Below, in pieces: positions 1-5,066 of a stretch of DNA of 5,731 nt. The notes beneath the pieces were generated by a model, which had not been told where the DNA came from, made no database searches, and was given only the letters and a program-made list of their open reading frames with translations. Within the stretch, counting starts at the first letter, position 1. Every line of letters begins with the position of its first letter. Location: assembly GCA_002291945.1 (NCBI GenBank), contig DBAZ01000044.1:5834-11564 (forward strand), read 5' to 3'. This DNA comes from Tepidimonas sp. UBA997 (lineage in GTDB: Bacteria > Pseudomonadota > Gammaproteobacteria > Burkholderiales > Burkholderiaceae_C). Position numbers and translations under genes: made by a program.

Positions 1-580
1 GCACCTGCCCAAGCACCCGCCCGCCCAGCCGGGCGGCACCGACCCACTGCTGCTGCAAGACCATTGCATGGCCGAACTGCTGTACGGTTGCGGGTTGCGG
101 ATCGCCGAATTGCTGGCACTCGATGAGCGGGCCAGCCCGCAGGCGCGAGGCTGGGTGGATGACGAAGGCGGCGACGTCCACGTGCTGGGCAAAGGCAGCA
201 AATGGCGTACCGTGCCGCTGGGCCAGGCGGCCCGTCAGGCGCTGGCGCAGTGGCGGCAGGTTCGGGCGCAGGCCTTTGCTTCGGTGACGGTGCCGGCCTT
301 GTTTCTGGGTGCCCGGGGTCAGCGGCTGACGCCGCAAGTGGCCCGGCAACGCCTCAAGGGTCTGGCGCAGCGGGCGGGCGTCCCGATGCGGGTGCATCCC
401 CACATGCTGCGGCACAGCTTTGCGTCGCACCTGTTGCAGTCGAGTGGCGATCTGCGTGCGGTGCAGGAACTGCTGGGCCATGCCAGCATCGGCACCACCC
501 AAGTCTATACCCGGCTCGACTTCCAGCATCTGGCGCAGGTCTATGAAGCGGCGCACCCCCGTTCCCGCCGACGCTCCTAG
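1..580 (+). CDS. xerC: Tyrosine recombinase XerC, 3' part (5' end outside window)
   Basis: XerC and XerD act at the chromosomal dif site to turn chromosome dimers back into monomers before cell division. The reading frame is open from base 2, so the gene starts upstream of the window; 192 codons of the C-terminal catalytic domain remain and end at TAG 578-580. All the catalytic landmarks of the family are present: Arg in GCGLRIAEL (98-100), Lys in GKGSKWR (191-193), HxxR in PHMLRHSF (His 401-403, Arg 410-412), His in LGHASIGTT (479-481) and the nucleophile Tyr in VYTRLDFQHL (506-508). The ending HLAQVYEAAHPRSRR is typical of XerC rather than XerD. Compared with E. coli XerC as I remember it, about 7 extra residues lie between the catalytic Arg and Lys (segment RASPQARGWVDDEGG). 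An internal ATG at 68 is not the start, because conserved sequence (DPLLLQDH) lies before it. The family is certain; the XerC rather than XerD assignment is strong. Confidence 0.95.
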   Translation, partial: HLPKHPPAQPGGTDPLLLQDHCMAELLYGCGLRIAELLALDERASPQARGWVDDEGGDVHVLGKGSKWRTVPLGQAARQALAQWRQVRAQAFASVTVPALFLGARGQRLTPQVARQRLKGLAQRAGVPMRVHPHMLRHSFASHLLQSSGDLRAVQELLGHASIGTTQVYTRLDFQHLAQVYEAAHPRSRRRS

Positions 581-664
581 GTGTCAGTCGGCCGGGGGCT
601 TGACGCATCCCCTACACTGTTTGCCAGGGGTGACCCTGATCAAGAAACCCATCGGATTGCACAC

Positions 665-1744
665 ATGCCGCTCATTCCCGCCACGATACTCACCGGCTTT
701 CTGGGGTCGGGTAAAACCACCCTGCTCAAGCGCGTCCTGACTGAAGCGCACGGGCAGAAAATTGCCGTCATCGAAAACGAATTCGGTGCCGAAAACATCG
801 ACCACGACATCCTGGTGGCCGACACCGAGGAGCAGATCATCCAGATGAGCAATGGCTGCGTCTGCTGCACCATACGCGAGGACCTGCGCAGCACGCTGGC
901 CGAACTGGCGGCCAAGAGGCGTCAGGGGCTGCTCGACTTCGAGCGCGTGGTGATTGAAACCACCGGTCTGGCCGATCCGGGGCCTGTGGCGCAGACCTTC
1001 TTCATGGACGACGAGGTCGCCGAGAGCTATCTGCTCGATTCCATCATCACCCTGGTGGATGCCAAGCACGCCGCCGTGCAACTCAACGAGCGCCAGGAGG
1101 CACGCCGCCAAGTGGGTTTTGCCGATCAGATCTTCATCAGCAAAAGCGATTTGGTGCAGGCCCCAGCACTGGATGCGCTGTCGCATCGGCTCAAGCACAT
1201 GAATCCGCGCGCACCGATCGAGATGGCGCATTTCGGTGTCGTGCCCATCAGCCGGGTGCTCGATCTGCGGGGCTTCAATCTGAACGCCAAACTCGACATC
1301 GATCCCGATTTCCTCAAACCGTCCGATGGCCACGGCCACCACCACGGGCATGACCACGCTCATGACCACGAGCACGAGCACGGGGAGCACTGCAATCACC
1401 CCTCGCATCGGCATGGCCACGCCCACGGCCATCACCACCATCACGACGATGACGTGAAAAGCTTCGTCTATCGGGCAGACCGGCCCTTCGATCCGGGCAA
1501 GCTGGAGGATTTTCTGGGCGCGATGGTGCAGGTCTATGGCCCCAAGATGCTGCGCTACAAGGGTGTGCTGCACATGCAGGGCAGCGACCGCAAAGTGATT
1601 TTCCAAGGCGTGCATCAGCTCATGGGCAGCGACCTCGGCCCCGAGTGGAAGCCCGATGAAGTGCGGCAAAGCCGGATGGTGTTCATCGGCATCGACCTGC
1701 CGCGTGATATTCTCATCCAAGGGCTGGAGCAGTCGCTGGCCTGA
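665..1744 (+). CDS. COG0523/CobW-family G3E GTPase, putative zinc metallochaperone
   Basis: This is a 359-residue cytoplasmic GTPase of the G3E family (CobW, YjiA, YeiR, ZigA/ZNG1 relatives), whose members bind metal and use GTP to deliver it to client proteins. Visible motifs in order: Walker A GFLGSGKTT (residues 11-19), the metal-binding CxCC in NGCVCCTI (Cys65, Cys67, Cys68), the Walker B-type ETTGLADP (98-105), and SKSD (159-162) in the place of the G4 NKxD. A His-rich loop (223-260) follows, then a CobW_C domain (about 265-357). The start at ATG 665 puts Walker A close to the N-terminus, as is usual. A GTG at 581 in frame would add 28 unlike residues and has no ribosome-binding site. 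Only a weak CGGA (653-656) precedes the ATG. The neighbour is dksA; COG0523 genes are often found with zinc-stress genes, including zinc-free DksA paralogues. I saw no Zur-like palindrome upstream. Metal specificity is inferred, and the YjiA-type subfamily cannot be settled by eye. Confidence 0.93.
   Translation: MPLIPATILTGFLGSGKTTLLKRVLTEAHGQKIAVIENEFGAENIDHDILVADTEEQIIQMSNGCVCCTIREDLRSTLAELAAKRRQGLLDFERVVIETTGLADPGPVAQTFFMDDEVAESYLLDSIITLVDAKHAAVQLNERQEARRQVGFADQIFISKSDLVQAPALDALSHRLKHMNPRAPIEMAHFGVVPISRVLDLRGFNLNAKLDIDPDFLKPSDGHGHHHGHDHAHDHEHEHGEHCNHPSHRHGHAHGHHHHHDDDVKSFVYRADRPFDPGKLEDFLGAMVQVYGPKMLRYKGVLHMQGSDRKVIFQGVHQLMGSDLGPEWKPDEVRQSRMVFIGIDLPRDILIQGLEQSLA
1331..1444 (+). repeat. 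Histidine-rich low-complexity tract inside the CobW-family GTPase
   Basis: Degenerate CAC/CAT repeats encode residues 223-260 of the GTPase. They contain 21 histidines in 38 positions, mixed with Gly, Asp, Glu and Ala plus one Cys (Cys243), and end in a run of five His followed by three Asp. Such loops sit between the GTPase and CobW_C domains in many COG0523 proteins and are thought to store or funnel zinc, nickel or cobalt. The codons alternate CAC and CAT, so this is a protein-level repeat rather than a recent pure nucleotide expansion. Confidence 0.85.
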
Positions 1745-1860
1745 TTGTTCGTCGTTGACAGGGGGTTGTATGTGGTTTTCCGTCCGTCCCAGCAACTGGC
1801 CGTTTCCCGCTGAGGTGCCACCTTCGGGGCCGAATGCGGTGTCGGCGTCCAGGAAAGACG

Positions 1861-1866
1861 TACAAT
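1861..1866 (+). promoter_or_regulatory. Possible -10 element of a dksA promoter (TACAAT)
   Basis: TACAAT matches the sigma-70 -10 consensus at 5 of 6 bases and lies in the 232-base gap between the GTPase gene and dksA. A GC-rich stretch (CGGCCGCGTCCGG) follows directly, as in discriminators of promoters that respond to ppGpp and DksA. No good -35 lies 16-18 bases upstream (GGTGTC/GTGTCG there). If used, transcription would start near 1873 and leave a leader of about 105 bases before the TTG start. DksA is known to regulate its own gene in E. coli; applying that here is inference. Confidence 0.35.
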
Positions 1867-1962
1867 CGGCCGCGTCCGGATTCTCGACCGCCTTGCAACC
1901 TACAACCATTTCAAGCAAGCCGGACTCGTCGCAATCCATGCTGGCTGCTGCGGCGGCCCCAG

Positions 1963-1969
1963 AGAGGAG
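1963..1969 (+). promoter_or_regulatory. Strong Shine-Dalgarno of dksA, decides the TTG start
   Basis: AGAGGAG ends 7 bases before TTG 1977, an ideal spacing, and is the best ribosome-binding site in the gap. It is the main reason for starting dksA at TTG 1977 rather than at the in-frame ATG codons at 1938 (no site upstream) or 1770 (AGGGGG only 4 bases upstream). Confidence 0.75.
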
Positions 1970-1976
1970 TACTGTC

Positions 1977-2705
1977 TTGAATGATGCTGCCCAATCCCCG
2001 GCGCCGAAGGCTCCCAGGAAGAGCGCCAAGTCGAAATCGTCTGAGGTCGCCCCTGCGCTGGCCGATGCCTCCGTCATCAAAGCGGGCGCCGAAATCAAGG
2101 TGCCTGCGGTGAGCAAGCGGGCTGCTCAGGCGGCCATGCAAGCCCAGATGAGTCAGGCGGTGGCACCTTCTCACGACCCTGGGGCTGCGAAAGCCACCTT
2201 CACACAAACCAAAGCTCGCGACATGACGCCGATCGTCCCTGCCGTGGTCAAGAAAGATCCGAAGTTGGCCAATCACTGGAAAACCCGTTCCCTCGACCAA
2301 TTGACCGACGCCGATGTGCTGGCCATGCCCGACAGCGAGTACATGAACGATGTGCAGCTTGGCTACTTCAAGCGCAAGCTGCAGCAGCTCAAGCAAGACA
2401 TTCTGATCAACGCGGGCGAAACGACCGAGCATCTGCGCGAGGAAACCGTGGTGGTGCCCGACCCGGCCGACCGCGCCACCATCGAGGAAGAGCACGCCCT
2501 CGAATTGCGCACCCGCGACCGTGAGCGCAAGCTGTTGAAAAAAATCGAGCAATCCATGGCCCGGATCGACTCCGGGGATTATGGCTACTGCGATGAGACG
2601 GGCGAACCGATCGGGGTGGGGCGTTTGCTGGCCCGGCCGACCGCCAGTTTGTCGATTGAAGCGCAACAGCGCCGCGAATTGAAGCAAAAGCTCTTTGGTG
2701 ACTGA
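1977..2705 (+). CDS. dksA: RNA polymerase-binding transcription factor DksA, zinc-site-degenerate form with long N-terminal extension
   Basis: DksA enters the secondary channel of RNA polymerase and, with ppGpp, represses rRNA and activates amino-acid promoters. With the TTG start the protein has 242 residues, against 151 in E. coli. Residues 1-100 are low-complexity, rich in Ala, Lys, Pro and Ser (for example APRKSAKSK), and have no E. coli counterpart. The conserved core begins near SLDQLTDADVLAMPDSEYMN (105-124). The coiled-coil tip motif DPADRA (162-167) keeps both functional Asp residues (Asp162, Asp165) and Ala167, and is followed by the typical ELRTRDRERKLLKKIE helix. The zinc-finger positions are Cys205, Thr208, Ser226 and Ala229, so three of four cysteines are lost with exact spacing kept, and zinc binding is unlikely. 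This C/T/S/A pattern is, as far as I recall, usual for the single DksA of this lineage. The TTG is supported by AGAGGAG 7 bases upstream. It ends at TGA 2703-2705, with no obvious terminator before the next gene. The identity is very secure; the exact start is less so. Confidence 0.95.
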   Translation: MNDAAQSPAPKAPRKSAKSKSSEVAPALADASVIKAGAEIKVPAVSKRAAQAAMQAQMSQAVAPSHDPGAAKATFTQTKARDMTPIVPAVVKKDPKLANHWKTRSLDQLTDADVLAMPDSEYMNDVQLGYFKRKLQQLKQDILINAGETTEHLREETVVVPDPADRATIEEEHALELRTRDRERKLLKKIEQSMARIDSGDYGYCDETGEPIGVGRLLARPTASLSIEAQQRRELKQKLFGD

Positions 2706-2743
2706 TGTCCCTCGGGTGCTCCATGAAGGGTTCACGCACATTC

Positions 2744-2748
2744 GGGAG
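2744..2748 (+). promoter_or_regulatory. Shine-Dalgarno of the STAS-domain gene
   Basis: GGGAG lies 9 bases before ATG 2758 in the 52-base gap after dksA. It supports this start and shows that the gene has its own initiation site. The gap holds no convincing terminator hairpin, so read-through from dksA is possible. Confidence 0.6.
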
Positions 2749-2757
2749 TGAATCGTC

Positions 2758-4500
2758 ATGACCCAGCAGGATTCAGATGCCGGGGGTTTGCTGTCGAGAG
2801 TCGCGAAGTTTGTTCGCCATCCTACCGTCGACTGGTCCGATCTGGATCAGCGCAGCCAGGGTATGGATGCAGAGCGGGAGGCTCTGAAGGCCGCCATTGC
2901 GCGCAAGCGTCGAAACGACAAAGTCCGCCATCGCGAACTCAACCAGCTCCGGGAAGTGATGCTGGCCAAGCTGCAGCCTCGCACCGCCACGCCTTCGACC
3001 CCCGCCTCTGCCGACACGTCGGCTTCGGTACTGCCCTCTGCGCACTATCCCCCTGCCTCCAAAGGGGCGGATACCTCCAAGTCCCGAACGATTGAGCAGA
3101 TTGCCCGGATTGAGCAGCAGATGTCGGACAACTGGCCCCGACGTCAGTCCCAGCGGCCTGCGGAGGGCTTGCGCATCGACGGCCAATCGCCGGGGTCGCC
3201 GCGCGGGGATGGCGATATGACCCAGCCCGCCCACCTGGGTGCCCGAACCCGTGGCGCAGCGGGTCGTGGCATACCGATTGATGTGGTCGCCAGTGACCCC
3301 AACGCCTTGGCACAAGGGGAGGTTGCCCTTTCTCATCCGGCGCTGGCCGAAGCGGCCGTACGCTTTGCCAACGGCGAACTCGATGCTGCCGAAAAAGGGT
3401 TGAGGCTGCTGCTCGTGCAGGAGCCGCTTTCGCCGACGGCTCGTGTGGCTGGGCTGGCCTTGCTGGATCTGCTTCATGCCCGCAGGCATTTCGAGGGATT
3501 TGAAGAATTTGCCGCGGAATTTGCCGACCGCTTCGGCACTCCTGTGCCTCGGTGGCCCACCGATGTCCACTCGACGCCTTCTCGCTCGACGATCGATGCC
3601 CCCGTCCCCGACATGCTGGCCCCCTCGACCTGGACGTGTCCTTTGTTTCTGGATGCGTCGGGTCTTGCGTCGCTGTCGCGGACCCTGTCATCACCGGGTC
3701 GGGTGAAATGGCTGGACTGGACGGGTTTGCTTTCCGCAGATGTGCAAGCGGCTGAGGCGCTGTTACGCGAAGTCACGCCGTGGCTGCAGCGACCTCTGGA
3801 GTTGCATTTTCTGGGTGGGGCTGTGTTACGTCGCCGACTCAAGGCCAGCACGCCATCGGGTCGCCGTGAAAACGATCCAGTCTGGTGGCTGCTGCGGCTG
3901 GCGTTCATGCAGATCATGCATCGTCGTGATGAATTTGATTTGGTGGCGCTGGACTACTGCGTCACTTACGGGGTGACGCCACCGGAATGGATCGAACCCT
4001 TGTGCCAGTTCCAGCTCGCCGACAGCATGCCGGTCGAATCGCCGCGGCTGGAGTCGCCCGAACCCATACAACCCTTGCCCAGCCTGATGGGAGGCCTGGA
4101 TGTGCTGGAATGGCCCTCCATGGTCACCACGATGCATGGCAGCGAAACCCAGTTTCCATCGGCCGACACCGCACTGGCCTCGGACTGGCCCACCACCTTG
4201 CCGGCCATTTCTGGGGCGGCTGCGCGGCTGTTCGGGTTCCTGTCCGGTGAGATGCTGGCAGCCACCCGCACGCTGGACGACGCGCTGGCGGCCCATCCGC
4301 CCGGCAAGCTCTTCGTGGTGGACTGCCAGTTGCTGGAGCGGGTGGACTTCAGCGCCGCTGGCACCTTGCTGCAATGGCTGATGGCGGCCATGGCCAAAGG
4401 CACGCCAATCGAGCTGCGCGGCGTCAGTCGGCTGGTGGCGGCGTTCTTCCATGTGGTGGGTATAGACGAGGCGGTCAGCGTGCGCCTGCGACAATACTGA
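2758..4500 (+). CDS. Uncharacterised 580-residue protein with TPR-like segment and tandem STAS-like units
   Basis: No function is known to me; proteins of this type recur beside dksA and hslV in Burkholderiales. What can be seen, in order: residues 9-30, a conserved-looking head (GLLSRVAKFVRHPTVDWSDL); 36-73, a charged, probably helical basic segment (AIARKRRNDKVRHRELNQLR); 74-190, a disordered Pro/Ser/Ala-rich linker; 191-262, paired helices resembling the TPR-like repeats of FimV-type proteins (ALAEAAVRFANGELDAAEKG); 292-415, a degenerate STAS-like unit followed by a helical part ending DYCVTYGVTPPEW; 416-485, a Pro-rich linker; 486-580, a clearer STAS domain with VDCQLLERVDFSAAGTLLQW (521-540). 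STAS domains are found in anti-anti-sigma factors and in MlaB, and act by protein-protein contact. There is no signal peptide or membrane segment, so it is probably a cytoplasmic scaffold. It ends 2 bases before hslV, which suggests a role linked to HslVU or simply shared expression. The gene is secure, the C-terminal STAS call is good, the first unit is tentative. Confidence 0.85.
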   Translation: MTQQDSDAGGLLSRVAKFVRHPTVDWSDLDQRSQGMDAEREALKAAIARKRRNDKVRHRELNQLREVMLAKLQPRTATPSTPASADTSASVLPSAHYPPASKGADTSKSRTIEQIARIEQQMSDNWPRRQSQRPAEGLRIDGQSPGSPRGDGDMTQPAHLGARTRGAAGRGIPIDVVASDPNALAQGEVALSHPALAEAAVRFANGELDAAEKGLRLLLVQEPLSPTARVAGLALLDLLHARRHFEGFEEFAAEFADRFGTPVPRWPTDVHSTPSRSTIDAPVPDMLAPSTWTCPLFLDASGLASLSRTLSSPGRVKWLDWTGLLSADVQAAEALLREVTPWLQRPLELHFLGGAVLRRRLKASTPSGRRENDPVWWLLRLAFMQIMHRRDEFDLVALDYCVTYGVTPPEWIEPLCQFQLADSMPVESPRLESPEPIQPLPSLMGGLDVLEWPSMVTTMHGSETQFPSADTALASDWPTTLPAISGAAARLFGFLSGEMLAATRTLDDALAAHPPGKLFVVDCQLLERVDFSAAGTLLQWLMAAMAKGTPIELRGVSRLVAAFFHVVGIDEAVSVRLRQY

Positions 4501-4502
4501 GC

Positions 4503-5063
4503 ATGGAACACAAGGATGCATCTCTTTTTTACGGCACCACCATCGTCTGTGTGCGTCGTGTCACGCCCAGCGGCGTGCAGGTCGCCATCGGGGGCGACGG
4601 CCAGGTCACACTGGGCCACATCGTGGTCAAGGGCACGGCGCGCAAGGTGCGCAAGCTCTACCACGGGCAGGTGCTGGCCGGTTTTGCCGGTGCCACGGCC
4701 GACGCCTTCACGCTGTTCGAGCGCTTCGAAGCCAAGCTGGAAAAACATCAGGGCCACCTGGTGCGCGCCGCCATCGAGCTGACCAAGGACTGGCGCACCG
4801 ACCGCGTGCTGCGCCGCCTCGAAGCCATGCTGGCCGTGGCCGACAAAACCGCCAGCCTGATCATCACCGGCAACGGCGACGTGCTGGAGCCCGAGCATGG
4901 CATCGTGGCCATCGGCTCCGGGGGGGCCTACGCGCAGTCCGCCGCCAAGGCGCTGGTGGATCACACCGAGCTGGATGCCGAGTCCATCGTGCGCAAGTCC
5001 CTCGCCATCGCGGGCGAATTGTGCATCTACACCAACATGAACCACACCATCGAGGTTCTGTAA
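4503..5063 (+). CDS. hslV: ATP-dependent protease peptidase subunit HslV (ClpQ)
   Basis: HslV forms the double-hexamer threonine peptidase chamber of the HslVU protease, which degrades misfolded and regulatory proteins in the cytoplasm. The protein has 186 residues. The N-terminus MEHKDASLFYG is an 11-residue propeptide; its removal would expose Thr12 of TTIVCVRR as the nucleophile. Other family landmarks are GGDGQVTLG (Asp32), ARKVRKLY (Lys48, the counterpart of the catalytic Lys), FAGATADAFTLFERFEAKLE, KDWRTDRVLRRLEAML, SLIITGNGDVLEPE and AIGSGGAYAQSAAKAL. Compared with E. coli HslV a turn after VRR is about 4 residues longer (VTPSGVQVAIGGDGQ). The start ATG 4503 lies 2 bases after the stop of the STAS gene and has no clear Shine-Dalgarno, so translation is probably coupled to that gene. 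hslU follows after 3 bases. The identification is certain. Confidence 0.98.
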   Translation: MEHKDASLFYGTTIVCVRRVTPSGVQVAIGGDGQVTLGHIVVKGTARKVRKLYHGQVLAGFAGATADAFTLFERFEAKLEKHQGHLVRAAIELTKDWRTDRVLRRLEAMLAVADKTASLIITGNGDVLEPEHGIVAIGSGGAYAQSAAKALVDHTELDAESIVRKSLAIAGELCIYTNMNHTIEVL

Positions 5064-5066
5064 GCC

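Larger units (their letters stand above)
1745..1976 (+). other. Gap between the GTPase gene and dksA
   Basis: This 232-base gap holds the possible TACAAT -10 element, the strong AGAGGAG site, and a consensus TTGACA (1755-1760) that has no acceptable -10 at 16-18 bases. The dksA frame is open across the whole gap, with ATG codons at 1770 and 1938, so a longer DksA is formally possible (311 or 255 residues). I saw no terminator hairpin with a U tract, no Zur-like palindrome and no RNA gene. Confidence 0.5.

Noticed and set aside
600..618. TTGACG (600-605) and TACACT (613-618) as a promoter for the GTPase
   Set aside because: The hexamers are separated by only 7 bases, so they cannot work together. 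TACACT alone could be a -10 but has no -35 at the right distance (GGCCGG there).
609..630. CCCCT ... AGGGG as a terminator hairpin after xerC
   Set aside because: The stem has only 5 pairs with a 12-base loop and no U tract follows, so it does not support a terminator.
581..664. GTG at 581 as the start of the GTPase, adding 28 residues
   Set aside because: There is no Shine-Dalgarno, the extension does not look like the family, and ATG 665 places Walker A at the expected distance from the N-terminus.
584..2116. Long open frame on the - strand (510 codons) opposite the GTPase and dksA leader
   Set aside because: It is a mirror of codon bias in a high-GC gene. Its protein has His/Val-rich low complexity arising from the antisense of the His codons, shows no recognisable domain, and lies opposite a clear conserved GTPase.
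2706..2757. Terminator between dksA and the STAS gene
   Set aside because: CCCT (2710-2713) and AGGG (2727-2730) could pair over only four bases with a large loop and no U tract, so it is too weak to call.
4461..4466. TATAGA inside the end of the STAS gene as an hslV promoter
   Set aside because: The hexamer is reasonable but has no -35 partner (GCGGCG-like sequence at the expected distance) and no TGn extension. The 2-base gap favours co-transcription.
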